Positions 1-10,214 of a DNA stretch of 64,000 nucleotides are shown here, in pieces. Position 1 is the stretch's first letter. Each line of letters starts with the position of its first letter. This stretch comes from Sphagnum magellanicum (taxonomy: Eukaryota > Streptophyta > Sphagnopsida > Sphagnales > Sphagnaceae), in contig CM038922.1 of assembly GCA_021904315.1 (NCBI GenBank), positions 11,197,347 to 11,261,346 on the forward strand, written 5' to 3'. Under the pieces are notes generated by a model. That model had not been told where the DNA came from and ran no database searches. It saw nothing but the letters and a program-made list of their open reading frames with translations. Position numbers and translations under genes: made by a program.

Positions 1-3000
1 TGGGGTACCTATCTTGAGGTGTAACTAGGTTCAAAGGCCTATAATCCCCATACATCCTTTTCTCAGTCCATAATCCAGCTAAATCCTTCTTTGCTGGCAT
101 TATTATAGTAGTCGCGAAATCAGAACGTGATGGTTGAATGAAACTAGCTTCATGGAGCTCTTTGCATCTTTCATCTACTAGTTCCCATTCATGCTTGCTC
201 AACCTATGCCTCTTTCAATAAACGGGTGTCTCATCTGTAAGGTCTATAGAGAACTGCATGGTCTTACACCTACCTAAATCTTTCATTGAGAATGCGAACA
301 CATTTTTGTACTTAATTAACAAGTCTGTGACTTGGTCTCTCTCCTTCTTTGTGAGTTAGTTCCCCATAACAAAAGGGTAGTTGGAAACACATGGAATGGA
401 ATTGGAAAGTGTGTTTGAAGAACCTGGTGTATTAGGTTCTCCATTATCCAACTACGCAAATTCGTAGAAGGTTGTAATTATTTCTCCAGAAGTTGATGTA
501 CTTTTAGGTGTATCAGACACAACTTGAGTCAAATTACATGGTACCTCCTCCCCCCTAACACTAAGAGTGAAATGTAGAATGTTGAAGATAGGTAAATGTA
601 TTTGGTCGGGTTGCCATGTGATCGCATCACTATATTTGTAAGTTGATTGAATAAGTGTTGGTGTTGTGTACATTTGAAAGAGTACACAGGTTACTAACAA
701 CCATGTAAGGGAGTTCAGGTCCATGCCTCTCCCTAGTAGAGCGTTACGCTCCAATCTAGTCATCTTAATGTGACTAATAGTGCCAGCTTGGAACCCCATA
801 ACTAACCCTTTTTCTTTCTTCTAGGCTTGGTCCATCCCAAGTGGTTGAAGCATGACGATACACTAGGCCTGATCCATCTCCTTGAAAGGCATGTGCTCTT
901 GGCAAGGAGACAAAGGTGGGCCAAGCACCTCTTGGTTTTCCTATTGTGTTCGCAGGAAACTAAAGAGGTTTTTTCTTACCTTGTAACTGGTTAGCAAGAG
1001 CTCTGATAATCCAATATGTGAAAAACCTACAGGTTGGGGTCTCTAATGGTGTATCTCAAAGCCAGCTACAAAATTGGGAATGGTGCCACATTGGTTCACC
1101 AATTACATAACCAGTGCACATAGGAACCGCATTGTGCCGCATCGAGTAGGAGGGCTCTCCAAGGTAATGCTTGACCAGTGTGTAGTGCTCCCGGACTTTC
1201 TCCCTTTGGTCAAGTTGATAAGTGGTGTTCTCAATTACATAACTAAGCGTAAGAAAAATGGATTGAACCTAGGTGATTAATCGTACCATGTCCATGAAAA
1301 GTCCGGATCTTGTGTCATTTAAGCCTTCTCCAAATCTAGCCACAAAAAATCCTTGACACTACTAACCTGAAATGATGAGGTCTATAAGGCCAAGTAATTC
1401 CATATGCTTCTTTTGAATTAGTTGTATGTTAGAGGGAAAGAAAGTGAAATTGGCCTTCCATGCAGTGGTTGAAAATTGTTGTGGAAATCTAGTTGTGAAT
1501 TCCATCATTCTTGATGCCACCACTTGCCTTGCAATAGGATCAATGTCTATGTAAAAATACCTCCAAACCACCATCCCTGATTGTAGTAGGCTTCGAAACT
1601 TGTACCAATACCACCAAAAAGCTCTAGTAATGTAATCCCTTCCTTAGGTGGTGTCCATGTGATTAGCTGACAAAGTACTGGCTTAATCGGTTTGCCATGG
1701 CTCTCCATGCTCTCAAAACTAGATAGAGCTTTGACCAAGGGCTACTTTGAACCTTTGTAAAACCTCTAGTCCGTGTTGAATGTCAGTAGGAACCACCTTC
1801 AAGCTTTTAGTAGCTTGGACGTAAGTTATTTCCTCTTCATCTTTCTCTATCCACTCGTGGCTAGCTTATTGGATGTAAGAAATAGTGTGTGCTTCCTTGA
1901 GCATACAATGGTGAGCCATAGGACTATGGTTCCCATGTAAATCAAGGGGTATGTATCCCATGTGGTGGCCATCAGTCTCCCAATCCACTCGGTGGTATGC
2001 ATGCTCAAACTAGTTGTCAATTATGAAACTTGGTGGAAACAGGGCCTCTTGCCTAATGAGCACATCATAACTGGCGACATTGGTGACTAAACATTTGACC
2101 TGTAAGCAAAGCTCTTGATCTATACCTTCATTGAAGTTAAGTGCAATCAAATCCGAGCTTTCCCTAAGTACCTCCTTTATGCTCCCACTAGCGATGTGAA
2201 TCTACCACATATATTTCCGTAATTTGGAGTCAAACATGCCCATTTTCTTGGCAAATTGAACTCCAAGAATCACTGGTTGGGTGCATGTATCAAGAAGTAC
2301 CATTCTAGGTGTATATCATCCTCCCACTTGGATTGTTGACCCAGTATTATCAATAATGGCAACTCCGGTGGCGATGGAAGTTCTTTCACTAGGCACCACC
2401 TTTGGAAATGAATGAAAGACTTTGTGGAGAGAATGGTTATCCACAACACCTTTGTTGAATAATAAATCCATAAGTGAGGTGTTATTAACTTCTGATATGT
2501 GAACATAGAATGAAAGGTACGAAAGCCCACTAATTTAGCCATGCTAGAACTAGTGACTAGATTACGAATGCCATCTATAACATGAGAGCCAATCAAATGT
2601 CTCTCCAAGGTGTTGGTTGGGACCTCTGTAGCATGTGGATCAGGGATTAGTAAAGGACTTGATGTAGTGTTTAGGGTATCCTCTAGTATTGCAATTATGT
2701 CCCTCGTGCTTAGCTTCAAATCTTGAAAACTAAACAATGGTGTATTCACAAGCTTTTACACCACTTCACGCATTTGAAGTTGGCATTCCAAAAGCTGATC
2801 AGTGGAAAATTGTGTGTTTTCTCGATGTACATGAACTCTTGGGACATGGGAATTTGATGCCCTAAGCTTGTGGTGTAGTAGTCTCCTCCCCCCTTGCCAA
2901 CAAGGTGCGTTCTTCTTTCATGTTGAGAGGATGAAAAAATTGTGACATGACTGCTTGAACTCCTCTAACCTTGGTAATAGGATTTGAACTAGATGCGAGT

Positions 3001-4840
3001 CCATCAGTTTGAATTACCTGCCTAGTGGCAAAAACTCTAAATGCCACACTAGCCTCTTGTGCTGCAACATAGGAAGGGCAAAAAAAAGTAGTAAATTCTG
3101 GTGTGAGATTACAATTGTGTGCGCTAGAAAGAAACATATTCCCGAACAATGGCATCACGTGGGAAGCCATAGAACAACCTAGGAGGTCCTTCCTGTGATC
3201 CTGAACCTTATACATGTTAAGCATGACTAGTTGGTTGGAAGGACTTGCCTTTTAAATTAACAAGCTGGGCCCTCAATGATTTGAGTTCATTTTGTAGAGT
3301 CTGAACTTGAATTGCATGGGCTTGAAGCAGCTCCCTCTTGTTAACATTGTGCTCCTTCTTCTTAACCTTCTTACTGGAATTACCTTTGGTGGGCAAAGCT
3401 TGAGTGGAAGGTTGAGGTGCCTTAGCTTTTGGTTGAGAGACAGTAGAAGATGTTGGCAGATTTTGCCACGGTAATCAGAGTTGCCTCCTTTCCGGGAACT
3501 TGACAAAACAAACAACTTTCCAATGTCCCGCTTTCCCACAATAATCATAAAAGAGATCCTCGAAAGGAATGTTGCACTCACTTACTTTATCGGCAGGATT
3601 GCCACAGTAGTTGCAAAAAGGTAGGATGGGTGCAGCCGAGTGCACGGTTTTAGCCTTTGAAGAAGAATGTGATGATCTGGTTGGCATAGCTAGTGGAGGT
3701 TGAGGCCTTGAACGTGAGGGAGGCCTCATAGTATTAGCCTCATAGTGTGCATGAGCTAATTCCGACTTTTCAGAAATGTTGTACACATCTAGCAAAATGT
3801 ACGAGTTTCCAAATTTTGCAAAAACTCGTTGCAAGACCTGCACATGGAGTGTCAAGTACCTTTTAATGAACGAAGATATCAATGGGCAACTTACAAGTCT
3901 GTGATGTTTTGAATATCCTCTTTAAGCTTGAGAAGCCTTTTGTAGAACATCTTGAGGGTTTCATCCTTTTGCCGAAAGAAAGTGGCAAGCTATAGAATTT
4001 TTTCAAAACTCTTAACCGAAAATTCCAGTTGAAGAACTCAAAAGAATTCCCCCACTGGATCAGTAAAAGCTTATGCATCGATGTTGGGAGGAATGTTTAC
4101 GGTAGCAACAATGAGTTGTTGAGGAGAATGGTTTATTGAAGTAGGTACCGAATCTAGATTATTGGGCATAGTCTCATGATGTGCAATGGTAGCTTGAAGT
4201 GCTGCTTGAAAGGCATTAGGAATAGTTATGGCATACATTGGATTAGGGATCTAGGTGACACCCAAAATTCTTAGAGAATGTTGTTTATACACATCCAATG
4301 CCTCATAGTGCACATAATGGGCTAATTATTTGAATGTGAACGCCTTGGTGTAATTAGCGCCATACTTGAGCTCTAATTCACAGACCACAGTTTAGAAAGT
4401 TGCCTTAAATTCCCTTAAAGAAATAGTACCTGGCCTTCCGTTGAACTTCTCAATTCTCTTAAAGGAACTGTTGACCTCCATGGTGTATATGGGTGTTGAG
4501 GTAACGGCTTGTAATGGAATATACAATGATGGTGTGAAAGTCAGTGTGACAACAGGCGTACCCCACTTATGAGCCTTCCAAATGGACTCTAATGTACTGT
4601 TGATGTAGTGTAACCTGAACTTGAATTCCTGGTAGGAGTTGTACTAGATCACGGTGGTGCTATAGATGTTTGATGGTACCGTCGTGAAGATCGTGAGCTT
4701 AAAGAAATCAGCTCAAAGGATTGTGTGTTACTTCGTAGCTGATACATGGGTTTTGGTTGAGCGGTAATGCTCTCATCATTCGAAGACATGGTGTTGTCCC
4801 ATGCCCAAAGTTTTGTAACAATACAAAGCATTAGCTACCA
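1..4840 (-). mobile_element. Ty3/gypsy LTR retrotransposon fossil with methyltransferase domain, cut by window edge
   Basis: Seen on the minus strand in order: a gag region (about 3,270-4,790) with cysteine-histidine zinc-knuckle-like motifs near 3,500-3,620; a retropepsin-like region (about 2,000-2,750); a cytosine-DNA-methyltransferase-like domain (about 690-1,740); and the start of a gypsy-type reverse transcriptase (about 1-330, with DYRPLN). The element runs off the left edge, so the rest of pol and the 3' LTR are not visible. I could not fix the 5' LTR; it may lie in the repeat-rich DNA above 4,840. It is clearly broken, with more than ten interruptions by eye, so it is an old fossil; without both LTRs I cannot date it. 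Family and parts are well supported by motif order. The methyltransferase insertion is the odd feature, because ordinary gypsy elements do not carry one. Confidence 0.85.
690..1740 (-). mobile_element. Captured cytosine-DNA-methyltransferase-like domain inside the gypsy fossil
   Basis: This part of the gypsy fossil shows landmarks of C5-cytosine methyltransferases in the family's order: a SAM-binding LLELFGGIGT stretch near 1,650 (motif I), an acidic YIDID near 1,550 (motif II), a DLIISG stretch near 1,375 followed by a CQGF segment (region of the catalytic-cysteine motif IV), a VIENT stretch near 1,240 (motif VI region), and MGFQ.G then LLGRGMDLN near 720-800 (motifs IX-X region). The closest feel is the DNMT3/bacterial-like group rather than plant CMT or MET1, but that is a guess from memory. 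It lies between the protease and reverse transcriptase parts on the same strand, so it was probably part of the element's polyprotein. It is broken like the rest of the element. Confidence 0.75.
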
Positions 4841-4869
4841 AGTTCGAACACAACATTCAATTTGAAGAA

Positions 4870-5660
4870 TAGGGTGTGTCATCAGGAATGACCGGCGACA
4901 AACGAACGTCAGTTGGAGGTCAAACAGATGTCAAACGAAGGTCAGAACGAAGTCAAACAGATGTCGGATGGAAAAGGTAGGACAATAGAATGACAAGATG
5001 TAGGATGGCAGAACATAGGACATAGGATGGTAGAACATAAGACGCAGGATGGCTAAACATAGGACGCATGATGGCATGATTGTAAATTGCAGGACATCGG
5101 ACCATAGTTGGACAAAAGTCGACGAACGTCAAACAAAAGTTTGTGGATGGCAGTTCGTGGGCGGCAACGAACGTCATCCGACGTTACATGAAAGTCAATA
5201 GATGTTGGACGTCAGAAGTTGGACGTCAAGCGGATGTCTTGACACAATAATGATGGCGACGCTGTAGTAATGGCGACACTGCAACGCTGCAGTTCATAAC
5301 CCTGCGTTGTAACATTACGGCATTATAACTTGTAACCTTGCGTTCCAACAGTACAACACTACAGCTTGTAACCCTGCGCTGCAATGATGGCTATTCTGCG
5401 ACGTTACAACTTGTAACATTATGCTACGGTGCTATAATTCACAACACTGCAACGTGTAACGTTGTCGCGATGGTGATGTTGCAACACACAACGTTGCCAC
5501 GATGGTGGTGCTATAGCTCGCAACGTTGCGGCGCTGCAACGATGGTGATGTTGCAACTCGCGTCATGGGAGCGTTACAAGCCCACGGCACTACTGCTCAC
5601 GTTGCGACAACATCACAAGCCCGTGATGCTACAGCTCGCGTCGCAGTAGTGACATTATTC
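4870..5660. repeat. Degenerate minisatellite block, two textures
   Basis: From about 4,880 to 5,240 short phrases such as GTCAAACAGATGTC and AGGATGGCAGAACATAGGAC recur with variation every 15-30 bp. From about 5,250 to 5,650 the texture changes to recurring GTTGCAAC, TGTAACCCTGCG and CGATGGTGATG phrases. No coding frame is convincing here; open frames reflect the repeats. The block lies directly upstream of the gypsy gag region and may belong to its 5' untranslated region or LTR, which I could not show. Confidence 0.6.
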
Positions 5661-5923
5661 TCCAACAATGGCAGGTGGTGTTTAGCTGCTCTATAACAAT
5701 GGCGGGTGTTGCCATCAAATTTTTTTTTAAAAACTTGACAATTTCAAAACCTTCCACGACAAAAAGGCAGATTTCTACACATGAAGGAGAGAGAGAAAAA
5801 GAAAAAAAGCAAGAAAGAGAAAAAAAGGGGAGGGGTGGAGGTTTGAAACCTGTTCTATTCATTAACAAAAATGTAACAACGTAAGCTCCCTCCAGCAACA
5901 CCAAGAGTAACACTAGTAGCAAC
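5661..5923. other. Low-complexity stretch, no gene seen
   Basis: Purine-rich on the plus strand around 5,780-5,850 (runs of GAGAGA and AAAGAAA). No motif or gene is recognisable. It is the left flank of the CACTA insertion; its right-hand continuation begins at 9,149. Confidence 0.6.
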
Positions 5924-6384
5924 CACTAGAAAAAAAACATGTATTTTCGATTGCTTTTTGTGATTAAATTTTAGTTGCAAGAAACATTTTGCAACTAAAA
6001 TCCTTTTAGTCGCCTAAGACAAGTCACGTGATAAACTAGTCGCAAATGACAAAAAGTATTGTATGAAAGAAAAAGTCAACAAATACATTTCATCCTTTGA
6101 CTCCATTGTATATGTATTGTCACATGCGACTAAGATGCAACTATTTTGGTCACAATTGAAGGCAAATCATGTGTTGCCACATGTCTCAATATATGATCAT
6201 TTATATTATTATTATTATTATATTGAAATAATTTAAGACGTTCAATTCAAATATTTAGATGATCTTATATTATGACACGTGGCCCAATATAAATATGCCA
6301 CATGGCATTAAAAATTTAATAAAAATATTAATATTAGGTTGGTAGGTACCAAAGTAGGTACATAAATAGGTGCCTACAATCCTT

Positions 6385-6545
6385 ACCTACCTACCTACCT
6401 ACCTACCTACTTAGGTAATAAAGTAAGTAGGTAGGTTTTACCTTCCTAGGCTAAATACTTATTCATATAAGTAGGTACTTAGGAAGGTAGGTACATAGGC
6501 CAACTTAGATGGGTAGGTCAAACTAGGTACCTATCTAACTAGATG
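6385..6545. repeat. Degenerate TACC/GTAG microsatellite inside CACTA copy 1
   Basis: A run of TACCTACC units is followed by its imperfect reverse complement (GTAGGTAGG phrases), so the tract could fold on itself. The same tract is at about 37,630-37,800 in copy 2, so it was present before the copies separated. Confidence 0.8.
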
Positions 6546-7759
6546 GATAAGTAGGTTGGGGAGGTAAGTATTTTAGAATTGTGCATTATTTGGTTTTTTG
6601 TTCTGGGTTGAGCCTTTTAATTAGCTCATCCCATGTGCACAAATTTTCTACTGTGAAATTGGATAGGCACACCCTTTTGTTTATATAGTGTTCAAAGTAG
6701 GAATGGAGAACAAACAATATGGGATAAGTTTTGAAGTTTGCAACTTCCTTACAAACTAAGTTATAACTCCAAAACTTTCTTCATGCTTTACTTTCTTAGG
6801 TTTTTAGATTTTTAAACAATTCAAGTACTAGATAGTTAAATAATCATTTAATTCATAATGATTATATTTACATATACTTAAATTATAAATTATACACTAC
6901 AAATATTCATTATTCATTATCAATTACTTAAATAAATAATACCTTCTTAATATTTTAACAAACTAGCTATCCAGTTATTCAACAAATTATTAATACATAA
7001 CTCATAAATAATAAAATATTTTTAAATATTTTATTTTTTTAAGAATCTGATTGAACTATATATAATAAAATTAATGTAAAAGTAATTTAATGATTATAAT
7101 TTAAAATTAAATATTTTAAATACTTATTTTAAAATTATAAATAATGAATTAACAATTATTATTAGAAAGTAAATTCTTACACAAATTCCTTAAAAAATAT
7201 TATTCAACTAATTACATTACTTATTGTATAATAACATTTATTGTTGTAAAAATTATTATAGGTCAAGTAATTTTTTTCTCTTGGTAATTATTAATATAAA
7301 TACAATAATTTGTTAAACATAACATTAATTTTCATAATTATTGTAAAATTACTATAAAATATTTATCATAGATAATTAATCACAATTTTTTTAAAGATAA
7401 TATTATTGTATAGTAATTCGTGAAATCAAAATCAGTAAAATAATTATTTTAACTACACTATAATTTTTCCAAATTTTTAATTCAGGTTTGAAGTTATAAA
7501 TTAAAGAGTGTAAATAATTATGTTCAATTAGAAAATAATTATGCACATGCTAATTAATTTGTATATGAAGTAATTACAATAATTTTAAAGTAATGTCACA
7601 TTAATTTAATTAATTAATTTTTTCTAATATAAGAATATAGATTATATAATATACAAATCTATGTTATAAAAATAATTATTTAACGTCACTTAGATTTAAT
7701 AAACATAATCATTTATAATTATTTATAAAACTCATTTATTATGGATAACATTAGTAGAA

Positions 7760-8790
7760 AAAACCCTTGAAACTCAATCAATAATTTTTTGAATTAAAAT
7801 ATAAATTTAAGATTCCAAAATAGTAATTCAGAATTTAAATATCAATTTTTAGATCAAATAAGTTTTTTGAAGTTAAATAACAAATTTCAGAATTGAAGTG
7901 TTAATTTTCAGAGTCAAATAATGATATTCAAAATTAAAATTTCCATTTTAAGACTCAATTAATAATTTTCTGAATTGAAATATTAAAATTGAAAATCCAA
8001 AATAATAATTTGGAATTCAAATTTCAACTTTCAAGTGAAATAATTTCTTAAAATTTAAATTTTAAACTTCAAAATTCAAATATCAAATTTCAAGTTCACA
8101 TAAAAATATTTTAAATCAAATTGCCAATTTTTAGACTCAATTTTTTTAAAAATTGAAATAATAATTTTTAGATTTGAAAATAATAATTTGGAATTCGAAT
8201 ATCAGTTTTTAGATCAAATAAGTTTTTTGAATTTAAATTAAAAATTTCAGAATTGAAATGTTAATTTTCATATTCAAATAACAATATCCAAAATTGAAAT
8301 GTCCGTTTTTAGACTCAATTACTAATTTTCAGACTTGAAGTATTAATTTTGAGAATGTAAAATAATAATTTTGAATTTAAATTTCAGGTTCGAATTAAAT
8401 GATTGTTTAAAATTTAAATGAAAATTTTTTAGAACTGAAATATAAATTTTCATATTCACATAAAAATATTCAAAATGAAAATGTCCATTTTTATGATGAA
8501 TTATAATTTTTTGAATTGAAATACTAATTTTTGGATTCGAAAATATTAATTTAGAATTCAAAATCAATTTTTAGATCAGATAAGTATTTTTGAATTGAAA
8601 TTGAAAATATCATATTCAAATCAAAATTTTCAAATTCAAATAATTTTTTTAACAATTGAAATAACAATTTTTAGATTCAAATATCAAGTTTCAAATTCAA
8701 ATAAATTTTTTAAAAAGTTAAAATAACAATTTTCAGAATTGAAATATCAAATTTCAGATTTGAATAAAAAAATTCAGAGTTCAAATATTC
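7760..8790. repeat. Degenerate AT-rich tandem motif array inside CACTA copy 1
   Basis: Phrases such as TTCAGAATTGAAAT and TTTTCAGATTCAAATAA recur every 30-45 bp with heavy variation over about 1 kb. The matching array in copy 2 is at about 38,970-39,990. Open reading frames in this stretch are products of the repeat, not genes. Confidence 0.7.
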
Positions 8791-9148
8791 ATTTTGATAT
8801 TCATTATATGAACAATATACATATGTATGCACATTATATATATATAATTTTAGTACATACATTAAAATACATCCCTATGTCATTGTAGAATACCTTTAGG
8901 ATGCAATTAATTTGGTGACTATTGCAACTAATGGGACATATCAACCTATTAATGGATGAAAATAAATGTAAAATTGATGCAATCAATAGGATGAAATTTC
9001 TAATAGTTGCATTATATTTGTGAAAATGACGAAAATAGTTGAAAGTTGGTCTTGTAGTTGCAAATATTCCCAAATCTAATCGCAAACGACTATAAGTCAC
9101 ATGTAATCGTGAATGGAATGGTTACATTTTGGCTGATTTCTATTAGTG

Positions 9149-9602
9149 AACTTGTGCTCCCTCAGGCAGCAACAACACTAGTAGTAACAACACTAGCAAC
9201 AATAACATTAGTAACGACAATTCAAGAATTCAAAGGCAAAAAAATTTGTTGCGTTCAACATTAAGCAACAAATAGTAGAGTTTTTATAAAATTGAAAGAA
9301 AGAAAAAATTGAATTACAAAGAAAGAAGAACATGTAATGTATGTAGACGATGGTCGTGCAATGGCCATTGTGAGCATCTAGAAATCCTATCTGATTATGG
9401 AGGAAACTCTCTAGACAAAGGAATTTTAGAAAAACTAAAAAAAGAAAAGAAGGGCTTGGCCTTTTATACAACCACCAACAAATTAAAACCCTAAGTATTT
9501 AATAAAGTATAGTCACCTAAGACCATACATTAACCCTAAAAGCGCACATGGGCATGCTTGTAACTGCCCATCATGTATGAGGCCATGTACATGCATGACA
9601 AA
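9149..9602. other. Right flank of CACTA insertion; possible LTR-like remnant
   Basis: It begins with AAC-rich simple repeats (CAACAACACTAGTAG phrases) like those left of the insertion, so the transposon landed inside one repetitive sequence. On the minus strand near 9,460-9,470 there is a TATAAAAGG box. This could be promoter sequence of a minus-strand LTR cut by the CACTA insertion, but no paired LTR end was found. No gene is seen. Confidence 0.35.
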
Positions 9603-10214
9603 TGGTATGAACTCCTAGAAAATGTGTCCCAATCCACTCTCAAATCCACCTATTAAAGCATTACACCTTGACAATCAAAGTTTAAGTAATGCCATGACAA
9701 TAGGGCATTACCCAAGGTAAAGAATGAAGAAGCTTAAACCTATTTTGTAAGCATAGGAAAGTAAGTGTAATTAAATAGGTGTAAGCTATTTCTTTTTTTC
9801 AACAAGGCTATTGATGGAACCTTCCAATGTTGGAATGCCTCACACACAACTTGAGTCTTAGTTTGTGTTTCTAACTACTTGCACAAGCAACCACACTTGT
9901 ACATTAGCCACCAACCATAAGCTAGTTCACACTAAGACTAGACACCCATCTAACTTAGTGAATCTACATTAGATCCATTTGTCGACTTCCTCTCTCAAGG
10001 CCAAGGTCTTCATGCCCATGCTCACTCTTGAAGCATGTTAAGCAACCACCTAATGGCAATTAGCCATTTACCTTATGGAGCCTACTAACATCTCGCCATA
10101 ATGCGAGTCACCTTGTGGTGGGTGGTGGGTCCCACACACACTTGAGCTTAATACAATTTTGTTTCTTATAGTCATCAACTAGAAGTCTACATGATGAGTT
10201 TGCATTTCTCATCA
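9603..10214. repeat. 612-bp dispersed repeat, copy A
   Basis: It aligns end to end with 28,718-29,329, at the same length and roughly 93% by eye. The ends read TGGTATGAAC and CTCATCA, so it starts TG and finishes CA as an LTR would, and the last 25 bp can fold (TGATGAG and CTCATCA). No target duplication is visible (ACAAA left, TTTAG right). It has no coding capacity, and no polyadenylation or TATA signal that I could find. A solo LTR is possible; an unclassified repeat is the safe name. Confidence 0.7.

Larger units (their letters stand above)
5924..9148. mobile_element. Non-autonomous CACTA (En/Spm-type) DNA transposon, copy 1
   Basis: The left end begins CACTAGAAA and the right end finishes TTTCTATTAGTG, so both termini read CACTA inward. 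It is flanked by AAC on both sides (5,921-5,923 and 9,149-9,151), the 3-bp target duplication typical of the superfamily. Subterminal motifs built on TAGTCGCAA and GTTGCAA occur in both orientations near the ends (about 5,970-6,050 and 9,055-9,100), matching the subterminal repeats where CACTA transposases bind in known families. The interior is very AT-rich, with no transposase frame of any length. A second copy of similar length sits at 37,151-40,352, about nine in ten positions alike by eye. Mobilisation would need a transposase from elsewhere. Confidence 0.85.

Noticed and set aside
8343-8567. Minus frames in the AT-rich part of CACTA copy 1
   Set aside because: They are translations of the degenerate AT repeat; no start context or family features.
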